Positions 33,093-45,300 of a DNA stretch of 64,000 nt are shown in pieces; position 1 is the stretch's first letter; every line of letters begins with the position of its first letter. The position numbers and the translations under genes are program-made. The stretch comes from Osmia lignaria lignaria. Its lineage: Eukaryota > Arthropoda > Insecta > Hymenoptera > Megachilidae. The notes under the pieces were generated by a model. It worked only from the letters and a program-made list of their open reading frames with translations, was not told the origin of the DNA and did no database searches. The stretch is from positions 8,246,001 to 8,310,000 of the forward strand of contig NC_135036.1 in NCBI RefSeq assembly GCF_051020975.1. The letters are read 5' to 3'.

Positions 33093-36000
33093 CGCCGTAA
33101 CCGATAACGGTACCCAGCTTCGACGGCGCTCACCAATGTAAGAGTACTGTTATTCCAACGATGCAGCTGTCCTCTCTGTTCCACTCCTTTTCTCCTTTCG
33201 CCATTCTTCTTCGTCCTTCTCGTTCTTCCCCCTTCTGGTATTCGCCTGAGCAGTTCTAAACGCGGACCCAAGTCTGCTAAACATCTCGTAAGATCCCTCA
33301 TCAATCAGCTGGGGATTTCATCATTCCCTATGTTCATTCCTTTCTACCGTCTCTCATCTGATCAGACATTCGTGGCATTGAACTATATTTAGCATGAATT
33401 TTTATTTTAATATTTTTGTAGATGTATAAGGTGTTTCAGTTATCGTGAACATTTTGTATTTTTGTCGTCTGAGGGTTGTTAGGGTTACTTATCGTTGAAT
33501 TCATTTTCATACAATTGCAAATGGCAGACCGTTGCTTCATTGTGCGTTTAAGGTGCATCAATGTTCGACATTAATTTCTTATTCCACGACATAGCAAGAC
33601 GAAATTTCATCACTTTCGCGTTTACGAGTGTCGTGATTAAAGGATGTAGACGATCGTCAATCGTGTCCAGTTATTTTAAAGAGTCTTGTAACCAGCGTGG
33701 TTACAACAGCGACAGCTGGCGGACACCTCTTCTAACCGGAAGTAATCACGGCTGTCGAGCTTCCAATGGAGTCGCTTTCGCAGCTGTCGTCGCCTTGAAC
33801 TTTTCCCAATCCTTGATTGCATAAGTAATTATACTTGACGAAGTTTTCAGACATTTATCAAAAAAATACATTAATGTTCTATATCTTAAAAATTAGAATT
33901 TTCTTCAAAATTGTCAAGTTTTACGCGACGAGAAATCTGTTAACGAGAGAAATTATATATACGTCCAAGAATTTGTGACATCGTCGAGTGAAATAATCAA
34001 TGTTGCTATTATTATCCTTGATTATTCCGTCGAGAAACACGCAAGACCTTCGTTATCTCGTTAATTCAGAATCCTTTACTGTGATTCTGTCGCTTCCTTT
34101 TAAATCGGTCCGAACAACCTTTTCGCGTAATTGTCCTCCAATTATTTTTTTTTCCTGAACAAAAGTGGTACGAACTACAATTGGTGATTCTAGGTCACCC
34201 CTTTTAAAAGCCATCAATCCTTCGCACCTGGTACTCGACGTAATGTATAAAATTTTTTTCTCGCACAGATTTTCGAAACGCTTTAATTATACGATTAAGA
34301 AGCGAAGGATTTTTCCTTTTTTTAATTTGAAATACCATCGGGATACGAGATCGAGGCCACACGCCGATCCGATTATAGAGTACCGTTTTAAAATGATGAA
34401 TTTTTTAACCGAATGAATTGAATATCGAGCGATAATTGTAAACGAAATTTCGCTTTATCGAGGACCATATCGTCGGTGACCCTAATTCTCGCGCGAACGC
34501 GGTACACCTGTGTGTGTAACTGTAAATTTGTCGTATTACGTTCTAACTGTAATGCACAGGTATTTCGGTGTTTCCATGCTTTTCCTTCTGGCGATAAATT
34601 TTCCACGTGATTTCTCATGGAAAACTCTTCTCACCTGTTGCGTACACGTTATTTAACCAGGTGGTTAGGAGTTAACAAGTCTTTTTAGCACATTCCAATC
34701 GGTGATCGTGTTCGATCGTAAAAATAAACTCTGTAAATGCACGGTTTCTTTTAAATTTATAAATATTATTTTCCATATCGTTGGGCAGCCCATTTGCATA
34801 GTAATAGCCATAAGAAATCTCTCGATTCGTGGCGCCTTAATAGCATATTAAAATTTATGGATTATTCACGGTGGTTTGTAACTCTTGCTTGTAAATTTAC
34901 AACGGTACCGCTTGTGCTTCTATTGTTTTAATACTGTTATACAGCGCGTTCCCAGGCATCCTGGACGATCTTTTTCAATCTAGAATCTAAAATAATTTTT
35001 CGAAACTGATAGTGAGGCAACGGTTTGATGTAATGATTCGAAATTCATTGCGACGCGAGTTGAATTATAGAGGATGCTATAGTTCGTGAAATGTTACCTG
35101 CAATCTTGCGTAATCGTAGCATCATTTGTAGCATTTGTAATTAACATTTCAATAATGTTCGTATCCTCTTTTTAATTTGAAAGTGGAGAATTATTCATGT
35201 TTTTTATTTATTACAAAGAATGTAAAAGGATCGTCAGGACGACGTAATTTTTGCATTACGTCAGGATGCAGATGCACCTCGAAGGCCAACGATTACGCGT
35301 CCGTAACTCGAGGTAATTGGAATTCTTTTTACTTTTATTTTATTTTCATTCCTTCTCATTATTTAAATCACCGCATGAATAACTTTAAATAGAAGTTGGA
35401 GATTAATTTGGTTAATTTTCTAAAATAAGTCATCTAATTTTTCTAAAATTAAATAAAAATTGTGTACTGGTTGGAGACGAACAACGACCAAACGTTTGGT
35501 TTTAGTTGCATTGTTAGTTTATTATTAATTAATTCTGCAATGGCAATCGACACGTAACAATATACATAACATGTTCACAAGTAATTCAAGAGGATAGGAT
35601 GGATCTCCGATCACGTTTCGACTCCGACGATTCTTTCCCACTGTTTCTCTCGTGTTCTACAACGCTGGTAACCCTCTTCGATCATTCAGTTATTCAAATC
35701 TATTTGAAATTTCGGTCCTAGAAAATTTTTGAAAAAGAAAATGGAACGATGTAAAATAATGGTTGTAATTGCCAAGTATTTTATCAACATTCTATGTACC
35801 AGCATTCCACACGCTCGTGTCGGTGATCTTTAGAAGCTAACTTACGTAAGAGGACGCGGTTACACGTAAGCGTGTCACGAGAGGAGCTCGTGCGATTTCG
35901 AGCGCAATGAAACGACGGGAAACACGAACAAGAGATTCCATCGAGTTCTTTGTGCGATAAATACATTATTTTTCACGACTAGACTGCGAATGTTTAAACA

Positions 36001-37139
36001 AATGATGAAAAAAATAACATAATAGCCATTCTTTTTTAATTTGAAAACTAATTATTTATCTTTATAATCCTCGAGCAACTGTGCATCAAATAGTAACAAT
36101 TTTTTGCTTATCCTCCAAGTCACACATACTCGCGCCTTTTTTTTTTAAGTATATCCATCAGTCTGAGAAAGAAATGATTCATCGCATTGTCGCATATACT
36201 TTGCATAATTTAACACGTTACAATTGCATAAACATCCGCAGTTTATTCATGAGGGTAGAGGTTCGTGGGACGAGCGCACAGGCTACGATAAAATAAATAA
36301 TCGTTCGCGCCTCGCAACAAAGTTCGCACATTTTTTTTCCTCGATCAACTCTTCGTTTGGCGATCTTCGTTTAATATGTTTCCACTTGATATACAGTAGT
36401 CAATTATTTACTCGCCACAACGAAGAGTTGATTTCATACAATAGCGATTGTACCGCGAGAAATCCTAAGTAACTCTAACTACTACCGATCCTTAATGAAT
36501 TCGCAACCCTTTAACTGTAACGTGGAATCATTTGCCGAGTAAAACATCTCGTTCCACACGATCTAATGTTATATTAATTTTGCATTATTTTTTTGAACGA
36601 GGAAAAAACGACTGCTGTAGGGGTCACTGGTGAACGGAAGTTTTACTCAGCAAATATTCGACACGGGTTAACGAACGAGTTTCTGCTCGGTTAAAGGGTT
36701 AAAATAGAATAACTATCGTCGAGCTGAAAACACGCTGGGCGATTTTTCTACGATCATCTGGCACATGCGATTAAATAAATAAGTTCCAGTTGCACCTGTT
36801 GTCCGACTTGGAGCTCGATCACTTTTTTCTTTCACAAGATAGCCACTCGTTCATTCAACCCTTCCGTTATGAAAAATTTACAAATAAATTCTTGGACCGT
36901 CGACGAGAGTAACTCGTCTGTGATTGACAAAAAATGATGAAATCAAAGGGTAATTTGAGAAGCAGATTGGCGAAGGGTTAATTTAACTTGTGTCAAGCGC
37001 AAGAAACACGCGAGCGGACCTCTCGTTCCAGCCTGATAATCGAATGACAAGGCGAATTCGTGAAAACCCCCTCGTCATCCGTGTTAAACTCGTTTCGGAT
37101 CCGAGTAAACCGGGTCCAAGAGGTCTCCGCTGAATTCAG
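33093..37139. other. Intergenic or intronic stretch, no gene recognised
   Basis: If the candidate gene at 31.7 kb continues to the exon at 37140, this is its intron; otherwise it is intergenic. All frames are short and lack exon context. The 117-codon minus-strand frame at 32951-33304 overlaps candidate exon 3 in antisense. Confidence 0.35.
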
Positions 37140-37302
37140 CATGGCGAAAGGATCGAAAGAATCGGTCGAGAAGGGCAAAAAGTCGATACAGTTCGCCAAG
37201 TCGGACGCTTCACGGCGTTTGGCACTGATTCCCATGCTGGATCATTTGAGGGATGCGCTGTACCGCGCTCCTCCTCCCAATTATCAGACAAAGTTCGCAT
37301 AA
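37140..37302 (+). CDS. Candidate terminal exon or short ORF with protein-like composition
   Basis: Follows an acceptor GCTGAATTCAG at 37139. It reads MAKGSKESVEKGKKSIQFAK, then SDASRRLALIPMLDHLRD and ends PPPNYQTKFA-stop (TAA 37300-37302). It is GC-richer than its surroundings. It accepts two leftover bases, exactly what the 33088 donor would leave (TG+C), so it could be the last exon of the 31.7-kb gene. It could instead be a 53-residue ORF starting at the ATG at 37141. The upstream frame also stays open to 37060. No family recognised. Confidence 0.35.
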
Positions 37303-39238
37303 AACGAAGGCACTACCGTCTTGAGAATATCTGATGTTGGAAGAAGAAAATTCGTGACTTTAGCGTGGAAATCAAATTTCAGTGGCTTATATTTTATTTA
37401 CATGGTATTGGTCCTTGATCGAAACAATCGGAGGATTTTTCATCGACATTGGATAGAGATAATTTCTCTCGTTTCTAATAACTAATTTGTTTTATATTCA
37501 TTTTTTTGACGTTTATATCCTTGAAATACTACGAGTGGAAAGATGCAGAACTGTATAGGAACGAAGTAAAAGGAACTATGACAACACGTGGGTCGAAATG
37601 TTCTCCATAGAAAAATCTAATGCAACCGATTATGCATTAGATACCGTAATTCGGTCCATTGCACTCGGAATATCTTGAAACATTGCTTTTTCCATCGCTG
37701 TTACGAGAACGGAGAAACTCGTTACGAAACAGGGGCGACATTTTTCATCGGTAATCGATACAATCAATGAAACTCGGAAAGAAATTTATTTTTTACGAAA
37801 AATAGTCGGCTGTTGAAGTATTAATAATTAACCCTCGAAAGGTAGAACTGGACAAGTTTATAGGAAACCTTTAGTCCCTAGTTTCTTCCGCGAAGAAAAA
37901 ATAAAGGTGAAAGAGCAGGTTTTATAACCGAGCCTCTCGAAACCCTCGATCCACCGTGTGTGTAATTTTTTCTCACGCAATTAAGATTAACGTTCACGTT
38001 CCCACGAGAACCGACTGAAAATCATGCGGCGGGAATTTAAATCGCTGCATTACCTTTTCCAGGAGAAAATTGCTGATACGATTGTTCGATAGTCTACGAA
38101 AAACATAGAAAAACCTTAACGTCACGAAATATCATGCGACATCGTGCAATGCTATCAGAAACGAAGAAAATAAAAAATAATCCTCCGATTGTTTCGATTA
38201 CCCGTTGCCTCATCTTCGTTATAAATCAAATTATGCACGTGATTTCGTCAATGAGTTTTCAAATTATTCCCTTCCTGTCATTGGATCCACGAGAGCCTAG
38301 TTTCCATGAAACGATGATAAAGCTACTGGTTCGTTTTCTCAGAGGAAATATTACGACGTAGCGTGGACAGTTTCGTTGACTAACGAGCTCCAGCCATCAG
38401 AACAATCTTTTTCATCAGGTGACAATAATTCTAATTATGTCTAATTAACTGGCTCGTTTTTATAACAGGAAGGTCGTCTTCCGTAACATCTTCCGTCAAC
38501 AACAAGGTCCGAAGGTCTCTCAAACAACAAACTAAAATTTTTATATCTAAAGAATTTCGAAATGAATTCTTATGAAGTTCTCTTCGACGTTACTTCGAAC
38601 CGTTAAGGTGCATCGATCGAAGTCCTTAATTTGACAAAGACGATCGACTTTCGAGATAAGACGAAGGAGGTCACAGGTAGAAACCAGCGACGAAGATGAG
38701 ACCGGGTGCCATCAGCTTTTTTCTTGAACCGTAATTTTCCTACTCGGGCAAGGTTGTTCCGAGAATCGAAAGCCAACTGAACCAGTTGAACGCTCTTCAA
38801 GCCAGACCACCCATCACGATTTTCCACGCTAACGCCGCGAGAAAGAAGTTCCTTCTTCCATCGAACAAGTGCCCTACTTAAAATTCCACGATGGACCTCA
38901 CGGAAACGAGCTCAAACAGTTGGCTCAAAAATTACGAAACATCTGTATCTCATTGTGATTCAAATGAAAATCATCAGTTAGAGTCGAACGTTCAGATTCA
39001 TCGGTTCGCACTATAAACTGGTTCTTTGAGTCATTGAGCAACTGATCGTCCATGTTCGACTGAAGGCATCACTCATTTTTGTTGAGCGATAGTCGTCCTT
39101 TAACGAAACCTCGGCTGAATCAACCGATGGGCCAAAGTTTACGAATGGTTGGCCCGAAGAACACGCGACAAACGGTCCAGTAACGTGTATTCCGAGGTTC
39201 TGACGCACTTGCGAGTCAACGAAGGAAGTGGAGAGGTC
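37303..39238 (-). other. Intergenic DNA and PTB-B 3' UTR
   Basis: No exon was recognised. The part adjoining 39239 is presumably the PTB-B 3' UTR. The minus-strand frames at 38603-38827 and 39011-39208 have no start or splice context and no recognisable similarity. Confidence 0.4.
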
Positions 39239-40924
39239 CTAACGAGGCCGAGGCCTGGGTAACGGCTGGAGCTGATGTTGTTGATGATGAGAGTAGCCGC
39301 TCCTTGAGTTCACCGGAGGCTGCGTCCTCTCCGGACTGTCGTCCAGGTTCAAGCCAGCCACTAGTTGGGCTATTTCTCTATCCTTCTTTTCTTCCTTAGG
39401 TAACGCATTGCCGTTCTGCCCGCTGAATCCCAAGGAGGCCAGACTACCGTGGCTCCTGCTGCGATGTTCGGCCCGGATGCTGTAAGAAAATGCTCTCTCG
39501 TTCAGATGGCCCTTCCGTCGATAGATGCCGGTGCCGAAACGGGACTCATTCTCAGGACTGTCGGCGGCTCGATTCATCTCCGCGCTGGTTAGATCAGCGT
39601 GTGACGCGGCCAATCTCCTGGACGCTCCTAAAGTAGAGGTATCGCCTTCAGGATGGCTTCTTCTGCTTCTATTCCCAGCAGTTCCATATGTTCCAGCTGG
39701 ATAGATAGCCGCCGCTGGCGGCGGTGGAACCACCGGGACAGGAGCGTATACTGGAACAATTGGAGCGGCTGCTGGAATTGGTCTGAGTCCTCTGGGATGA
39801 TGGTGTGCCTTCCTGGGTAATGTGGCAGCAGGCACAAGAAGCACTGGCGCTGGTCTGGCTAGGGTTCCAGCTACCGATCGACTGCTAGGTGGTAGAGGAT
39901 GAGGGTGATAGTGCTGCTGCCTGACTGGATGACCCAAGGTATGATGTCCGTAGCCATTTGTGTACATTCCTTGATGCATCTGAGGATGAAGGTGCGGCTG
40001 CTGCAGTGGATCCTCATGCGATGACCGATTTTTCAGTTTCTTTAACTTCTTGTTGGCCTTTCGACGAACGGAAGAGGACGAAGATTCCTCCAGCAGTAGA
40101 GGCTGAGCTGGAGGAGGTGGTGGCGGTGGCGGAGGAGGCGGACCAACCAGCTGACGAGGTCTGGAACCCTTGGTGCTTCGTAGTGTTCCTTGTTCTTGAT
40201 ACAATCCGTCAACCTCATCCCGACCTCTGGCCCAGACTTTGTGATTCTCGTCGCCGTTGTAAAGACTCAGGTCGTCGGTCGAGGTCGCGTCCAAACGCGT
40301 TGCCTGAGGGCTGTCTAAGGTGGTGCTGGACCCACCGAGGGTGTGATAGAGGCTGTTATTCGAAGGATGACCAGATGTAACTCCGTTGGTCGTCGTCGTA
40401 CTTGGGTCCAGTCCCTTAGCGTAGCTACTATCCGCGTACGCGTGGAAACAACACCTGACCAGGGCGTTGGCAGCCATGTCGCGCTTGCATATAAACGCAT
40501 GACACTCGAGAACCTTGATGCCGGTCGTTCGTCGTAAGACGGCGGCAAAAAGTGGCGGATGATTGGCGCTAGGCGTCCTCGCGAATGGAGAGTCGAGAGG
40601 CAGGAACCTCGTGTTCGAGGAATCTCCGCTTCCGCCTTTTACGTGCCTGACTGCGGCGCAGTAATGAAGCGCCTCAATCGGGAAAAACCTGGTGACCTTC
40701 TTGCGGTGTTCGTCCACGTTCTCCAGCAACAGGCCGTTGCTCCAGACGCTTAGCCAAGAATCGATTCCACGTGCTCCTAGAGCACCCTGCTCGGGATACA
40801 GTTCTCGAAGAGGTTCCTGAACACCTAACAAACCTTCCTTGCTCGCATGAGGCACAGAGCTGCCCAGATAGAGAACTCGGCACCGGCAGTACGGCGTAGC
40901 CGAATCTTGATTAGCACCCCTCAT
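39239..40924 (-). CDS. PTB-B: PTB/PID-domain protein with polyproline tract, uninterrupted coding region
   Basis: A single exon encodes 561 residues from the ATG at 40924 (MRGANQDSATPYCRC). The frame stays open upstream to a TGA at 41018-41020 without another ATG, so this start is the simplest, although a spliced 5' extension is possible. A PTB/PID fold is inferred at residues about 10-165: CRCRVLYLGSSV, LLGVQEPLRELYPE, HPPLFAAVLRRT, KVLECHAFICKRD and a final helix. This core resembles PTB-A. After it come a polyproline run (about residues 260-271), a basic KKLKKLKN stretch, a His/Pro-rich and Ala/Pro-rich middle, and an acidic-helical C-terminal motif REIAQLVAGLNLDDSPE. The likely role is a signalling scaffold recruiting SH3 or WW proteins; partners are unknown. 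Confidence 0.85.
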   Translation of the reverse strand: MRGANQDSATPYCRCRVLYLGSSVPHASKEGLLGVQEPLRELYPEQGALGARGIDSWLSVWSNGLLLENVDEHRKKVTRFFPIEALHYCAAVRHVKGGSGDSSNTRFLPLDSPFARTPSANHPPLFAAVLRRTTGIKVLECHAFICKRDMAANALVRCCFHAYADSSYAKGLDPSTTTTNGVTSGHPSNNSLYHTLGGSSTTLDSPQATRLDATSTDDLSLYNGDENHKVWARGRDEVDGLYQEQGTLRSTKGSRPRQLVGPPPPPPPPPPPAQPLLLEESSSSSVRRKANKKLKKLKNRSSHEDPLQQPHLHPQMHQGMYTNGYGHHTLGHPVRQQHYHPHPLPPSSRSVAGTLARPAPVLLVPAATLPRKAHHHPRGLRPIPAAAPIVPVYAPVPVVPPPPAAAIYPAGTYGTAGNRSRRSHPEGDTSTLGASRRLAASHADLTSAEMNRAADSPENESRFGTGIYRRKGHLNERAFSYSIRAEHRSRSHGSLASLGFSGQNGNALPKEEKKDREIAQLVAGLNLDDSPERTQPPVNSRSGYSHHQQHQLQPLPRPRPR

Positions 40925-42340
40925 TTTTGAAATCGATCGAGTAGATTGAACTGGTCCAGGCAACCGGTCCAACTGTTCTAGCCTCTGGTAGTCTTCTTCT
41001 TCCGATGTAGCAAGAGATCAAAGCAGGAACAGAGCATACGCGATCCTGAAGAGATTAGCAACGATCGAGAACCGTCGAATCCGAATCATCGAACACCATC
41101 CGAAGAACAAGCATCGGACCCACGGGGGAATTCGAGCAAACACGCGAGCGTACGGTGCACACGGAACGAAACGACGACTCCACCCGGTAACACACTCCAC
41201 TCGCGATTACGCAGTCACTTTCCAAAGACGCAGCCCGTCCGCGGTTGCAAAATACGCGTGCGTGGACGACGAGGAGAGCCGCTCTCGGCTATTTCGCAGC
41301 AGCTGTAGCCGCCGCTCGCTCGAGATCGCGTCAGGCCATTATGGCCGCCTTCTGACGGCTCCCCACCAAGGTACCAGCGTTCCTCTTTTCTTTCTACCTG
41401 GCTTCCCTTCTACCACCTCCTCGTCTTTTCTTTCTTCCACGAGGCCAGCTCTTGCCAACCTTTTCCAACCTCCCACCGTTCTCCTTCCTTCGGGGGCCAG
41501 GTCCTCCTGTGGTATGCGGTGTACACCAGTGGCGTCTACGTCCTCTTGGTCGCCCCTCACCTCCACGTGTACCGATCGACGGGACAGTAGGTAAGCACGG
41601 CACACCGACAAACTCGAACGCTCACAGACACTAGGTTGGAATTCAACGGGCCCGTTGAGCGGTGTGTCGCCGCTGCTGGAATCCAGAGGCGCGGCCGCAG
41701 GCGTCAGCCACGCGAGCCGCTGTCTTCGACGTTCTTCCGCGCCTCATCGGCTCTAGAAGAACGAAAATACCAAGATTTTTACAGTTTCTAAACCCCAAAA
41801 ACGTTGGTCCCACTATCTTTCGTCGCTTTTTCACCGTCCACGGGACTAACCGTCGCACAGATGGCGCTGCGACCGCCTGGGCCTGGTGATCAGACCTGCT
41901 CACCAAGTTCCTCTTTCTGTTTCAGCTTTTAGCACAGCCGTGGTCGATCGATACACCGAGGACACTGCTTCTTCCGGTTTGGACAAGTCTCCGTTGATGG
42001 AACCCCCATGAAACGAGCAACAGCCAGTGGAATAACGAGCTGTGACCGCCTGTACGTTCCTCGTCGGACTGAGGACTGACGGAAGGCGTGAGACTCCGAC
42101 CGACTGGGCCCCACTACGATCCATCGGGCCCCTCTCTTTCTCGCTCTTTCTTTCTCTCTTCTCTCTCACCAGCCGCTTTTCTGCCTCTCTGCAACAGGCA
42201 CTCCCTGACTCGCCGTTGTCCCCGTACCTGCCTCGGGAACCCTTCGCGATGGGGTGTCCGGAATTGTGTCGAGGGAAATGCACATTCCCCAACCGATTTT
42301 ACGGTGGAACGCTAATAGCCCCCGCCTGTTTTTCCTGCAG
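40925..42340 (-). promoter_or_regulatory. CpG-rich 5' region of PTB-B with a GAGA tract
   Basis: GC- and CpG-rich compared with both sides. On the minus strand the stretch 42133-42170 reads as GAGA repeats (CTCTTTCTTTCTCTCTTCTC on plus), a common insect promoter feature. The frames on both strands at 41262-41611 and 41900-42344 reflect high GC and not coding sequence. Exact promoter and 5' UTR exons cannot be fixed. Confidence 0.45.
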
Positions 42341-45300
42341 ATGATGCAACCGAACGATCTATCCTCATCGCTTCAACGATCGTTCCAAGAACGACCGGTA
42401 TTGAACCTTGCTATCCTTCCCGACGAGATCTAAAGCCTGATGCTAGAGATTCCATTGGAATTCTATTTATCGTACATGTTAATTTTCCAGTCTTAGGAAT
42501 CTCGGGATTAACTGGATCGTGAATATTTAATTACAAATTTTATCGTCGAACCTCGTGAACAGAACTGGAACACTCGCCTCGGGCGCATTGTACGTGACGC
42601 GGCACAGTATGAGTGCATAATCTTGCATAAATTTATCCAGAAACTGTGGAACGTTGCAGCGTGTCAAGGAGCTGTACACCTACTGAGATACATTTACAAT
42701 TTTAATCGGAAAACCGATTAGATCTGTACTAACGCGTGAAAAGAAAGTAGTACGAACGTTTCTGAAATCGTTAGTGGTAAACGGTTAAAGAAACTTGGCC
42801 CTAAAGTAACGAGCAAGCGGAGAAGTAATTAACCGTCAAACACTGTAGCAAAGGTTTGCGAATAGACGCGAAATGAACTTTTGAAAGCGCGACGATTAAA
42901 CGCTAACTAAGTTTCTAATTCGTTAACGAAACAACGTGGTGATAAGGATCGACGAACAGTTGCAGTCTGACGCGAATTGTTCGTGGAAACAGTACACGTT
43001 CTAATTGAATTCACCAGCCATAGATTATTGTCTTCATAAATATTTAACAAAATAGTTTCTCGTTTGAACGATTTATCTCTCGTGGAAAGTTTGAAGAATC
43101 AATGTTTGAACTCCGAAGGAGTCACTGATCTCTCGATGAAATTTTAACATCGTGAAGTATTGGAGCCTAGATTTTTAAAGGCTACCATTTCATTTGGCAC
43201 GTGATCGCTATTCGATTCAATGCTAATCACGTTCAATAGGTATGCCCGGGCAATCGTTGCAATGGAAGTTTCTAAGAGACGACACGTTTAGTCTCTTTGA
43301 AACTTCGAACAATGTAGCAATGTTCGAGAACGAAAGCAATCGTGACAAAACGAACGAGCTTGCGTAATCGTGGTGGCCATTGAATGACACCTGACGACTC
43401 AATTCCAGCCACGATGGAATTCACGCGTTCTCCATTTTGCGCGACCGTCGACACGGACCTTCGATTTGATCAGTTGCGCAACGAGTACTCGGGATTTCTT
43501 GGTCAACACATACGTAATTATTAAATCGAAGAAAAAGGTTACAAAATCGTTCGAATACTTCTGATTTAATATTTCATTTTGCTGTAATACTCGTTACGAG
43601 TATTAATTAATTTTCTTCAATATAATTCTTACCTCTCTGTTAGAACTCTCAGTGATAGCATTCTAAGGATCTGTATCTATGATTGATCAAATTGCATCTG
43701 TTATTTTATATAGCAGTGAACGCCCAGATAGTCTCTGACCTATAAAGGGCAACTCTCGACGGTGCGCTGGGTTTTCTTACAGGTGCGTGCATATCGAAAG
43801 GTTGCCAGTTGTCTGGGAATCTTACCTGATGAACGGTTTGTCCCTGCAAAGGAAATCCTGCCTTTTCACACGTTTCAAGGTCTCTGGACGAGGTGTTGGT
43901 CCTTTGAAAACGGTTATGGTGGTCATTGTAGCGAAGGTGCACTTTTCTATTAGAGACCTTAAGTCTGCAGGATGGAGCCAGGGTGACCGTCAGGATTTTA
44001 TTGGTCACGCGATCCTGATTCTATGTTTTCTGGCTTCACGTGACGCGACTAGCGTTCCCTGGTTCTTCCTGTCTTCGACTCCACTGTTCTCGCGACTAAT
44101 TACACCTGAAAGCATAGTGGTCGTCCGGTTAGTTCGCCAGCCTGTTTTCGAGGGAACGGGAAGACGTAGAAATTGCGGGGATATCACGACGTTCGCACAG
44201 GAAATTCCAACCTGGATTGGTCGTACACGTTGGAAACATAATATACACATTATACTCTTCTTTTATCGCGACTAACATCGACGAAACAAGACTGGAACGA
44301 AATTAATGACACTCTGCAGTGTTTTTACCGCTCGTTTCCGTAATTTCTGAAATGGCACAGGACGAATTCAGGACTAAATTAATGGTTGCAATTTTGTTTC
44401 GCTGTTTATTTATGACCCCTTCAAAGCTGATGGTAAAAATTCCAACCGTATCACAAGTTTCGTGTTTCGTACTTTCAAACGTTGAAAAAGAGAAGGCGTT
44501 CGAACTGGACAGGCTCTTAAAAAACACGCTTGCATTCCAGACGATCGAGAATGGCACATTAGTATGTAAATAGTCGGATTCGGGTCTGAGTTGACCGGGT
44601 ATTTATTTCAGAAGGTGGATCCTCCGTTGGTCGAAGGACGACCGTGAGGTTCTACGAAAGCGCTTTACCCATCGTTGAAATCACTGGTTCCTCCCAGCAT
44701 CACTATAATCTGTCTCTTCATCTTCAACCTCTCGTTTTACGACTTTTCTATCTATTTTATTTCGAAACAAGAATATCTACTTTTGTTGGAGAGAGGTTCT
44801 CTATTTATTTGTTTAATATCTTTGAGCATTGTTCCTTTGGAAAATATTGTAATAAGTAAAAATTTAGGAACTATAATTATGATATTAGGAAAAATAATTT
44901 AACAAGTTTTGAGCAGTTACTGTGTACTCTTGTACAATGTATTTTAAGATCGAGTGGCCGAATTGTGGCCCGATGTTTCGAAGGTTCCTGAAATCGAGGA
45001 TCGAGTGGGTTAGTGGGTCGTTGTCACGTTAATTACGAGGAATTCAGAAGCTGTATGTACCGCGTGCAATCACCTCCTTGCATGGGAATCTTTCTCCCAT
45101 CTTTCTTCCATTATCATTTCCAATACCATAAAATTGCACAAAAGAAATTATGCCTTTCTTTGTTCCTCGAACGATCAAGAATAATTAATTCCTCTTTCAC
45201 GAGAGAAAAATGAGTCAACTTATTTAAAATTAAGTTTAAGTATTCTCTTCTCTTTTTCGATTTTTTAATGCAAATAAAGTGAACAAAAGAATAAGTAATA

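Noticed and set aside
32951..33304. 117-codon minus-strand ORF
   Set aside because: Overlaps candidate exon 3 of the plus-strand gene. Its hydrophobic C-terminal end is the complement of the Lys/Arg-rich run.
39958..40380. 140-codon plus-strand ORF
   Set aside because: Antisense shadow of PTB-B, with its acidic run simply opposite the polyproline tract.
41262..42344. Overlapping ORFs on both strands upstream of PTB-B
   Set aside because: GC-rich promoter-like DNA gives long frames in every direction. None has splice or start context.
43787..44573. ORFs of 162 and 84 codons in the intergenic region
   Set aside because: Low-complexity hydrophobic or random composition, frames on both strands at once, and no splice sites or recognisable similarity.
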